Origin: Candidatus Melainabacteria bacterium
GTDB lineage: Bacteria > Cyanobacteriota > Vampirovibrionia > Obscuribacterales > Obscuribacteraceae
Assembly (NCBI GenBank): GCA_003151275.1
Contig: PLXC01000051.1
Location: forward strand, 1-39,907
Length of the DNA: 39,907 bases
Direction of reading: 5' to 3'
Below the pieces are notes generated by a model that saw only the letters and a list, made by a program, of their open reading frames with translations, had not been told where the DNA came from and made no database searches. Within the stretch, counting starts at the first letter, position 1; the number at the start of each line of letters is the position of its first letter. Below are positions 1 through 8,200 of this stretch, piece by piece. Made by a program: the position numbers and the translations under genes.

Positions 1-398
1 CGTCAGGCGACCCAGTCAAATGCACCCGGTTCACCTATGAGACTTTCCCTGTACCCGATGGTTATCCCGCTCCTGAGAGACCTGTGCACCCCGTAAGCGA
101 ACGATTTAGCAAAGCAAGGCTCGACCATGAGGCGAAATTGGCTCAGTACCGTAAACAGCAAGCTCCCTTTGCTGACGATGATGAGCCGGATGGAGAACTT
201 CAACCGGCGGGACAAGTTATCGAAGAAGAGCTTTCTGAGGGTTCGGTAAATGATGAAGATAGTTCGGAGCAACAAGCCAGCCGGATTGTGGCGGTGGACT
301 TTACAACCGTTATGGAAGAACATCGCGAAGAGGATGAATTAGAGCCTGAATCGGCTAAAGTTCGGGAAGAGGATGAGAATGAATTCTACGTACCTTAG
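1..398 (+). CDS. C-terminal part of an unknown acidic protein (5' end outside window)
   Basis: The reading frame is open from the window edge to the stop at 396-398, so this is the C-terminal 131 residues of a longer protein. A GTG at 84 is an internal candidate start, but no good ribosome binding site precedes it and the frame continues upstream. The visible part is hydrophilic and very rich in Glu and Asp (repeated EEE, EDE and DDD runs), probably a disordered tail. No domain is recognisable. The next gene follows after 58 bp on the same strand. Confidence 0.5.
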   Translation, partial: SGDPVKCTRFTYETFPVPDGYPAPERPVHPVSERFSKARLDHEAKLAQYRKQQAPFADDDEPDGELQPAGQVIEEELSEGSVNDEDSSEQQASRIVAVDFTTVMEEHREEDELEPESAKVREEDENEFYVP

Positions 399-456
399 TG
401 CGGAGAATCGCTGTAGTAGTAAGTTGCGTTTGGTTTATATTGAGGTGGTTAAGTAA

Positions 457-1149
457 ATGACTAAACACTATCCAGGTCTCAATGAACATGCAGCAAGTGC
501 CTACGAGCAGACCTTAGTCGAGTGTCAATCCTTTGCTCCTGACGCAATTACAACGGGACACTTGTTGCTTGGATTAATTGCAACAGGAACCAGAGGCGCT
601 TGCGCAAAAGCTCTGCGAGCCAATCAGGTGGCAATTCAGCACGCACGTTTGGAATTTGGCGAAATAGTTGGAGTGCGAAAAAGTGGAACATTCAGCAATG
701 CTATTTTAACTCCACGTATGCAGAGAGCACTCGATGTTGCAAGAATGGAAGCGACTCGTTTCAAAGAGTCTGAGATAGGGACCGAACACTTACTTATGGG
801 GCTCATCGCTGACGATGATGAGTATGATTTGCCTCCTGAAGAGTGCCGGGCTCCGCGACTTTTAAAAGCGATGCAAGTCGATTTAGCCAAGCTGAAAGCT
901 GTCCTTGAAGCTTCAATGCTTCAAGTTGTTAGCGAAGAAACTTGGACGCCATATCAACCGATCACAACGATTTACGTACAAGACTGCAGAAGTTGTGGCG
1001 AGCAAGTTTCAATCAAAGCGACCGTCTGTAAGGTTTGTCAGGCCGGCTTATCTGAGTTGCACTTTAGACCATGTCCGATTTGTGCAGAATGGATCAGACG
1101 AGAAGCTATTCGCTGTCGCTTCTGTCGACATGAGCTTCAACCGGTTTAG
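457..1149 (+). CDS. Clp_N-domain protein fused to double zinc ribbon
   Basis: A 230-residue protein. Residues about 1-155 resemble the ClpC/ClpA N-terminal domain, with both repeats visible (TTGHLLLGLI near 32-41 and GTEHLLMGLI near 108-117). In Clp ATPases this domain docks substrates or adaptors. No AAA+ module follows. Instead the C-terminus carries two Cys4 zinc ribbons (C177xxC180/C191xxC194 and C206xxC209/C220xxC223). The start is supported by GAGGTGG 9 bases upstream. By inference it is an adaptor, decoy or binding module that mimics the Clp N-domain; it cannot be an unfoldase itself. The domain calls are fairly sure and the role is not known. Confidence 0.85.
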   Translation: MTKHYPGLNEHAASAYEQTLVECQSFAPDAITTGHLLLGLIATGTRGACAKALRANQVAIQHARLEFGEIVGVRKSGTFSNAILTPRMQRALDVARMEATRFKESEIGTEHLLMGLIADDDEYDLPPEECRAPRLLKAMQVDLAKLKAVLEASMLQVVSEETWTPYQPITTIYVQDCRSCGEQVSIKATVCKVCQAGLSELHFRPCPICAEWIRREAIRCRFCRHELQPV

Positions 1150-2007
1150 CCAAGCCTGTTTTACTTAGAGGCAAATCTATAGCAATTGCTATGAGTGCCG
1201 CTGCGCTATTGGACTCGAAATGTAATCAGCCTCGCTTTATATAGCGCAATCTAAGCGTTGCATCTTGGGCTGTTGCCTGATTTTAGTTGCAGCACGAAAT
1301 AAATTCCAACGGATTGTCGCGCGATCAGATAGCTGGAACAACTTGAAATCTCACTTTCTAACAAGTGCTGCGAATCTAGCCACCCTATTTTAAAAGATGT
1401 CCAAATGTTGGCACCAGCATAGTGAATGTGCGAGTAAAAGTCTGGAATTTAACAAAATTATTCAAAAATGCTCACGGCACCATAGCGCTAGGGATTCGTT
1501 TTTGATTAAGAATGTGAATTGATGCTCGTTTTCGAGTGGCTTCGTTAGCGTTGCTAACTTGAGATTCTTAAGATAATACGGAGAAGCTAGTCGAGCAAAA
1601 TACATGCCACCGTATACGCACCACGATAGCGATGAGAATATGTCTACTTGTCAGTTGATAATCTGCCTGCCTGGTAAGTCTACACATGGTTCTCACTTGA
1701 ATCTAACGCGATGCTGCGTCGCGATGTGCAAGACAAAAGGTTACAACATCAACAATTGTACGAAGCGCAATACCGACCTTAAGCAACGGCTAGTGTGATG
1801 GCGTCATTTTATTTTTTTCCAAAAACCAGGAACTCCGCTAACCGGCTTCGTCCACTATTCATATGCATTCAGCCAAGCTCCATCCATCCAATTTCAATTG
1901 GCGGATGTCATCTTGTAGCAATTGCCTAACAGAAATTTTGGTCGAAGTTGTTCCAAAGCGGTTCCTATTTTTGCCATCGCACCAAACATCAACAGAAGGA
2001 GAGAACA
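1150..2007 (+). other. Gene-poor stretch
   Basis: No convincing gene in about 860 bp. The short frames (for example 1604-1798) lack a ribosome binding site and have no recognisable composition. A small hairpin, GTTAGC-GTT-GCTAAC, lies near 1545-1560. The end of the stretch carries the AAGGAGAG ribosome binding site of the gene at 2008. Confidence 0.5.
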
Positions 2008-2460
2008 ATGTTCAATATCCTAAAGTGGCGTTTGACGCCACAAGACCCACCGCCTGATACCAAGACTACTGATTCCTATTTCGAGAAGCTAATCAAATAC
2101 ATTCCAAGTGATATCGTCGGCGCCTATGTTGCCATCGCGGGCATCTTGAGCACAAACAGCAACGAACCTCTGTGGCTTACTTGGGCTGTTTTTGGAGCAC
2201 TATTTACTCTCACGCCGCTCTACGTCTGTTACATCAAGACCGACCCGCCGGGCTTCATGACAAGCAAAATCTTTCACTGGGTTACCTCTTGCGTGGCCTT
2301 CACGGCTTGGGTATTTGCGCTTGGTGGACCTTTTGCAGCCACATTCACCTGGTACAAACCTTACCTTGGTTCAATATGTTTGATTTTGGTGACTTTGATC
2401 ATTCCCGTGATCGAGGGTTTCGGCTACAAGAACACGCCCGCGAAAACAGACAAAACTTGA
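2008..2460 (+). CDS. Small integral membrane protein, function unknown
   Basis: 150 residues. The start at 2008 is preferred over the upstream ATG at 1948 because AAGGAGAG lies just before it. After a polar N-terminus with several prolines, about four hydrophobic segments follow (roughly residues 35-50, 55-75, 85-105 and 118-140), so it should sit in the cytoplasmic membrane. The C-terminus is polar and Lys-rich. No family is recognised. It opens a run of small same-strand genes that reaches the giant YD-repeat gene and may be co-transcribed with them. Confidence 0.7.
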   Translation: MFNILKWRLTPQDPPPDTKTTDSYFEKLIKYIPSDIVGAYVAIAGILSTNSNEPLWLTWAVFGALFTLTPLYVCYIKTDPPGFMTSKIFHWVTSCVAFTAWVFALGGPFAATFTWYKPYLGSICLILVTLIIPVIEGFGYKNTPAKTDKT

Positions 2461-2604
2461 AGCTGCCCGCGGCATGCAGGCAAGGCACTAAAGCTAATTG
2501 ACGGTCTAGCATCAAACTTCAATGCTGTGAGTTTTTGCTGTTATGCGAACAATCGCCGTGCAGCTGTGTGAGCCAGTAGTCATAGCTAACCTGCAGAGGT
2601 CAAA

Positions 2605-2922
2605 ATGAGCGACAAGTTGAAAATAATGCAAGCGAAGCTTCAAGGAGCGAAACGAAACTACGCGCCAAGAGCCGGTTTCGATACTGTCTGGTACAGGTTC
2701 ATAACTTGTTCCGTATTCGCGTACTACGTTGAAGTGCTTGAAGAAGGCGGCTTGTCTGTTGCCATAGCGCAGCTAATAAATGAATTTGGCATCGACCCTG
2801 ATACGTACTGCAAGGGGTGCCAGGTGCCAATGATTCAGAGCGTGTCTATTGTAGACGCTGGGCTTGTACCGAAAGCTGACGATAACTGCATATTTGTCCG
2901 TTCAATTTTCGCTACCTGTTAA
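2605..2922 (+). CDS. Hypothetical protein, 105 aa
   Basis: A small soluble protein with a basic N-terminus and four cysteines in the second half (Cys-Lys-Gly-Cys near residue 74, others near the end). The ATG follows GCAGAGGTCAAA, an acceptable ribosome binding site. I recognise no family. It sits between the membrane protein and the lysozyme-like gene on the same strand. Confidence 0.55.
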   Translation: MSDKLKIMQAKLQGAKRNYAPRAGFDTVWYRFITCSVFAYYVEVLEEGGLSVAIAQLINEFGIDPDTYCKGCQVPMIQSVSIVDAGLVPKADDNCIFVRSIFATC

Positions 2923-2975
2923 TGGTTCACTGAGCGAAAGTCAGAGACGCGAAAAACGGAAGAAGGAAAGAGAAC

Positions 2976-3685
2976 ATGGAAACAAAAGCGCAAGTCGGTG
3001 GTTTACCCGGCATAGACGTGTCGCACTGGCAAGGGCAGATTGACTGGAAAAAAGTGAAGGCATCCGGCGTTGACTTTGTCTATGTCAAAGCGACGGAAGG
3101 AGGCGGCTATGTGGATTCTTGGTATGAACGGCACATAGCAGGAGCAATAGCTGCTGGTTTGACTTGTGGGTCTTATCACTTTTTTCAGCCCGGTGATTCG
3201 GTGGCGAAACAAGTGGACAATTTTGTCCTCGGGTCGGTCCACTGAAGGCAGGAGATCTGCCACCAGTGCTTGATCTTGAGATGCCACCGGACTGGTCAGG
3301 TATAAGCGTAGTGGAGCGGATCAAGCGCGTTAGCGACTGGCTTGTGGCTGTCGAGCTGCAGCTAGGCGTCACTCCGATCATCTACATGAGCCCCTCTTTT
3401 GCAAGTGAGCTTGGTCCCGCAGAGTTCCTCAAAAAGTATCAACTGTGGGTGGTTCACTACACACTGGCGCAGGCACCGACAGTGCCGGCGCCATTCATAA
3501 CATGGTTGTTCTGGCAATATTCCGAGACCGACGCAGTCGCAGGAGTGCAAGGACATTGCGATGTCAACCGCTTCAACGGCACTGCCGATGATTTGCAGAA
3601 ACTGCAGAAGAAAGCGGTAACTCAAACTTTGGTCAAACGCATGACAAGCTCGATTCAGGCGTTGTTCAATCGCCTCTTCAAATAG
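2976..3685 (+). pseudogene. GH25 lysozyme-like gene interrupted by a frameshift
   Basis: The first frame (2976-3245) gives the start of a glycoside hydrolase 25 domain: GIDVSHWQGQIDW, then FVYVKATEGGGY and SYHFFQPGD. The reading then jumps to another frame near 3230-3240 and continues as LKAGDLPPVLDLE, IIYMSPSF and WQYSETDAVAGVQGHCDVNRFNG up to 3685, the rest of the same domain. GH25 enzymes cut the MurNAc-GlcNAc bond of peptidoglycan; the catalytic Asp/Glu of the DLE motif lies in the second frame. One missing base (or a -1 shift) near GGGTCGG explains the break. No classic slippery heptamer is visible, so mutation or sequencing error is more likely than programmed frameshifting. There is no signal peptide. 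The start has AGAAGGAAAGAG upstream. Confidence 0.85.
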
Positions 3686-3710
3686 TCCTTTTATCCTAAG
3701 GAACCAGAAA

Positions 3711-4016
3711 ATGTCGGCAGTCGATAGACGATGTGTGGTGGATAATAACGCGCTTTCAAATCGTTTCGAAGATGCGCTCGACTTTCTTGAGGCATTGCCT
3801 GACATGATCGAACATTGTGCAGGCGCGGGCACCGTGCACTATTTGATTGAACCTAAGGACGTGAGAAGAACCAGCACTCAGTGTTTGATCACGGGTGCGG
3901 CTTTACTTGTGCACCTGGTTTTATTACGGACCGGCTATCGAACTGAGGTGATTAGCCATACACCTGGACAGGAAGAAATCATCCTTTGTCTGGATAACTC
4001 ACCAACCTCGAGTTGA
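3711..4016 (+). CDS. Hypothetical protein, 101 aa
   Basis: Starts 25 bp after the lysozyme-like gene with TAAGGA 11 bases before the ATG. The N-terminal half is polar. One hydrophobic stretch near residues 58-72 (ITGAALLVHLVLL) could be a core helix or a weak membrane segment. No known family. Spacing suggests the same transcript as its neighbours. Confidence 0.55.
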   Translation: MSAVDRRCVVDNNALSNRFEDALDFLEALPDMIEHCAGAGTVHYLIEPKDVRRTSTQCLITGAALLVHLVLLRTGYRTEVISHTPGQEEIILCLDNSPTSS

Positions 4017-4143
4017 AATCGTAAGAGAAGGCAACACACTTCCTAGAAGGTGCGCTTGCCTGCTACGACGAGACCGAGAAGTCTGAATTGCAGCACGATT
4101 CCGTGCGGCTCAAATCAATCAAGACAATCGATGGAGTAATACA

Positions 4144-4716
4144 ATGGATACCCAATCCTCAACTGAAGCCCTGAACATCACTGACCTTCTCATCGACGGC
4201 GAGGTTTTGACAGGCACAATCAAGAAACCGTTTATTCAAGATGGCAAGCTGATGGGCGCTGTGCTGAGTTTTGACGGCAAGGCTGAGACTGCGCTATTGC
4301 ATCGCAAGCAGATGATCGGCGCCAACAGAGATTTCAGATTGGCTAACTTGAAGTTGGGCGATCAGCTAACGGTCAAGCTTCTCGTTAGCGGTGAACACCC
4401 AGCTCGCAAGACCTGGGCCAGTGAGGCTAATGTCGAAGATGCGGTGATTGTCGAGCGTCTCATGCTGCAGAAGTCGAAGAAGTTCACGGGGAGAGTAGTG
4501 AATGCGGCCGACTATGGTGTGTTTGTTGAACTGTGCGACGGACCAGGCGCAGGCAGGCGCGGTTTGGTGCATGCGAAGAACCTGTGCAGAAGCGGCGCCG
4601 CTTCATTGAGTGCCTTCACTGCATTTGGTCCTGGCGCTCTTGTCAAAGTTGATCTGCTCAGTGCTCATATCGATGAGAAGAATATTGTCCGCATCGACTT
4701 GGGCATGGCTGCATAG
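4144..4716 (+). CDS. S1-type RNA-binding protein
   Basis: 190 residues. The C-terminal half has an S1/OB-fold signature: KKFTGRVVNAADYGVFVEL followed by GRRGLVHAKNL and a final VKVDLLSAHIDEKNIVRIDL, the usual five-strand order. The first half (residues 12-80: VLTGTIKKPF, ALLHRKQM, LKLGDQLTVKLL) looks like a second, more diverged copy. S1 domains bind RNA in translation, degradation or termination factors, but nothing shows the target here. The start has only a weak ribosome binding site (GGAGTAATACA). Confidence 0.75.
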   Translation: MDTQSSTEALNITDLLIDGEVLTGTIKKPFIQDGKLMGAVLSFDGKAETALLHRKQMIGANRDFRLANLKLGDQLTVKLLVSGEHPARKTWASEANVEDAVIVERLMLQKSKKFTGRVVNAADYGVFVELCDGPGAGRRGLVHAKNLCRSGAASLSAFTAFGPGALVKVDLLSAHIDEKNIVRIDLGMAA

Positions 4717-4801
4717 TGGAAGCTAGCTTCCTGTCTAGTTCTAAGCGGCACTTGTAGGAATAAGTAAAGCTGTCAATGATCCGAATTTAAAGGAGCAAGA
4801 C

Positions 4802-4879
4802 ATGTGCAGACGCATACGTTGTCGTTGTCGAGGACCGCCGTCCGGCCATTCGGCAGCGACTTATATTTGTGGCGAATAA
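4802..4879 (+). CDS. Micro-ORF, 25-aa Cys/Arg-rich peptide
   Basis: ATG preceded by AAAGGAG at ideal spacing. The 25-residue product begins MCRRIRCRCRG and holds four cysteines, so it is strongly basic and could bind metal or nucleic acid. It lies in a row of genes with equally strong ribosome binding sites. Whether it is a real product or a leader is open. Confidence 0.4.
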   Translation: MCRRIRCRCRGPPSGHSAATYICGE

Positions 4880-5067
4880 AAGTTTCTACTGCGGCGTTAA
4901 CTAATAGTTGGCGCAAGCTCGCATCCCATCAAGGTTTTCGAGCATGCTCGCAGGCAAATTGAAACATAACATATTTATTTGCCATTCCATCTGCGAGAAA
5001 GGCGTTTCACCGTCGTTTCGCGCTAGTACCGCTAGCAATCCACCTCAATTCTCAAAGGAGAAAAATC

Positions 5068-5199
5068 ATGGCCGCAGATAGCGCAACCTACACCTACGAC
5101 TCGCTTGGCAGAATCAAAACTGTCACTTATCTGAACGGAAAAACGATTACGTACAACTACGATGCGATGGGAAATCGCACGTCTGTTGTTAACACTTGA
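5068..5199 (+). CDS. Free-standing YD-repeat micro-protein, 43 aa
   Basis: ATG preceded by CAAAGGAG seven bases upstream. The product contains two tandem YD (RHS) repeat units, YTYDSLGRI and YNYDAMGNRTS, and nothing else. Such repeats normally occur by the dozen in RHS shells, as in the large gene that starts 47 bp downstream. It may be a regulated micro-protein that inserts into or caps the neighbouring YD shell, or a relic of a larger gene. The strong start signal argues for expression. Confidence 0.65.
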   Translation: MAADSATYTYDSLGRIKTVTYLNGKTITYNYDAMGNRTSVVNT

Positions 5200-5246
5200 T
5201 CGTCGCGACTTCGCAACTAAACCACAGAAAGACAAGGAAAACACAA

Positions 5247-8200
5247 ATGTCTACAACTGCACAAGCAACTTCGCCCCTAAATAGGGCGACTCCTCCAGGC
5301 TACAAGCGCGTAAAAATGAAAGCGGTTGATCCGGACACTGCCAAACAGATTATCGAAGGCAGATCGTTGCCAAAGATTTGGCAGCCCCCCGTTATTATGA
5401 ACCTCGCCAGTAGCACCGTTCAAGGTGCACCGTCAATCATTGAAATGGCTAGGGCTCTGAAAAACGACCCCCAGCTTATTTACGAGTTCGTGTACAACAA
5501 CATCGAACATGCGGTCGGCATGGGCGTGATGAAAGGTGCCTTGGGCACGCTTTTGGATGGGTTTGGCAACTCCTTCGACCAATGCTCTTTACTCGCCGCT
5601 CTTTTGAGACAAGCTGGCTTCACGGCTAACTACGAGGTCGGCCAGATACAAATTACGCTTGACCAAGCCGCCGCTTGGCTGGGATGTGACAACGCTTACT
5701 TCACTGCGAGTTCAATACTCTCCGACGCGGGAGTGCCGAACAGTTTTGTTGGTCCGTTTCCCACCTCGCAACTCCTGCTCTCGCACTGTTGGCTGAAGGT
5801 AAACATAGGAACAGTCATGACGCCCAATTGGGTCGTTATGGATCCTGCCTATAAGACCTACACGACGAAATCTTCCATTAATCTCGCGACGGCAACTGGC
5901 TATTCGGCCGCTACATTCCTGACTCAGGCACGCACGGGCTACACGATCGATGGCTCTGGCAACTGGGTTCAGAATGTGAACCGCGCCAACATCAGAAGTC
6001 AGCTGTCAACTCTGTCGATGAACCTGGCGAGCTGGATTAAGACCAACAATCCGGGTGCGAAACTCGATGACATCATCGGAGGACGGCAAATCGTGCCTGT
6101 TGCGCTTCCGATCACCTTTCCCTCAACCCTGGCTACTCAGGCGCCTTCCACCACGCCGACCGAGTTTACGGGCGACTTCTCGACTGCTTACAAGGTTACG
6201 TTCCGCATTCAGTACACAATCGGCGGTATCGATGTAACTCTTACCTCCGATCAGTTGAGTGGACACCGACTGACATTCTTTTTCACCAACTCCGGCACCA
6301 ATTTCGTCCCTGTAATTGCTTTAGACGGAGTGACCGTTGCAACAGGAACCGCTCAGAGTGCGAACATCGTCTATTCGGTAACTTTGACGACGACGCACAA
6401 TGCGTATCCGACGACAGGCAGCGACCAGTCAGTAGCTCCGTTTATTACCGGTCCCAATCAGGGTTTTGTTACTGGTAAAGATTACTATATGATCGCTACT
6501 TCGTTCGGTCTCTCCGGGAAGGGTTCGTTTGATTACCACACGGCACAACAGTTGCAAAACGAATTCAATGCTGGTGGGGCTAGTCCAACATTGGTCGATG
6601 AACCGGCGCTTGGTGAGCGAATGGCAGCCCAATGGGCCAACTATCTAGGTCAGGTTACGCGAGTAAACGATATCATCGGCCAAATGACAAAAACGACCTT
6701 CTTTAACCACCATACGGTGGGCTTGGTGGGTTACGGCGTTTACGGTACCCCGACTTTCACAAGCTTCAATATTGCTGGTACTATGGGCGGTGGCGCTCTG
6801 CTCGACAGCACCATCACCAATTTTCCTGCAGCTGCGATCAATACAGCAATGCATGGTTATGCTCTCGAGATGCTGGCAATTCAGCAACTTACCGGTCAAA
6901 ATGCGATTTCGACGACGCGAGATTTGGACCTGGCGAACACCGCTGGAACCAAGATCTGGAAGGGTACTCCGGCGAACTGGACAAGTACCGTTCGTCCAGT
7001 GGTAACTGGTTACAGCAGCAACGACCTTAGTAATATCGACTTCTTCACCGGTTTTGGCTGGGATGTTCTATTGCCTCAGAGTGCTGGTCAAACATTTGCT
7101 GGACACTGGACAATTACAGGGTATGCACTATTCGATCCGAATGGCGCCGCGATCGGAGTGATTGAAGATAGTTATGCCGGAGGAAATGGGACTGGTTCTG
7201 GCCCGGGAGCACAGCCCCCAACGAAAGGAAACGGGCAGCAGACCCCTGATCCAATAGATCTGCAAACGGGTGATTACATTTATCGCCATGATGACATGAT
7301 CGTTGGAAGCGGCGAGAATCCTTATTCGCTTAAGTTTGCTACGAGTTATGACTCTCGCATTCGACTCATGAATGGACCCCTTGGGCTTGGCTGGAGGCAT
7401 AACTGGTCGACCACGGCTACATTGGGCAGTAACGGCTTCTTGGGCCTGGGAAGTCAGTCGCCATCAAATGCAGTAGCCGCAATTACAGAAATATATGTAG
7501 CTCTGGATTTGCTCAGTGACACTGCGCTTCCCGTAGACAAGTTGGTCATGGCTTCCATTTGCAATCAGTGGTGGGTGGATCAGTTGACGGGTAATATCGT
7601 CACAGTGAGCGTCCCAGACACTCGTGATTTTGAGTATGTTCTGCTCCCGGACGGAACCTATAATGCACCTTACAGCGATGCTTCCACGCTAACTTTGGTA
7701 TCTGGTGCCTACAAACTCACAACACCGCAGAAAGTCGTCTATTCGTTCAATGCAAGTGGACAACTTGCATCAATCGTTTATCCAAATGGAGTGACGATCA
7801 CACTGACGTACGTGTCGGGAAAACTTTCTACGATCTCGAACGGCATGGGGCGGCAACTGTCCCTTACCTATACGGGAAATTTTATAACGTCTGTGTCAGA
7901 TGGAAACGGTCGTTCAGTTTCTTACACAATCACGAGCAATCAGCTGACCAAATTCACTGACACGTTAACCCATGCCCGGACTTTCGCATACGATACACCC
8001 GGTCGCATGACGCAATATTTCAAGCCGCAAAATCCGACGACTGCATTCATGACGAATGTTTATGATTCACTGAATCGAGTCAAGACCCAGGCGAATGCCC
8101 GGGCGCAGGTCTGGACCTACTATTTTGCAGGTAGTCGTTCTGAAGAAGTTGACTCTGTCAGTTCAAGTCGTATTCTATATTTCAACTATTTTGGGCACCC

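Noticed and set aside
1604..1798. 64-aa ORF in the gene-poor stretch
   Set aside because: No ribosome binding site at useful distance and no recognisable protein features.
3225..3245. Programmed -1 frameshift in the lysozyme gene
   Set aside because: No X-XXY-YYZ slippery site and no clear downstream pseudoknot, so mutation or sequencing error is simpler.
4939..4950. 12-bp perfect palindrome CGAGCATGCTCG
   Set aside because: A single site without repeats or a clear promoter around it; could occur by chance.
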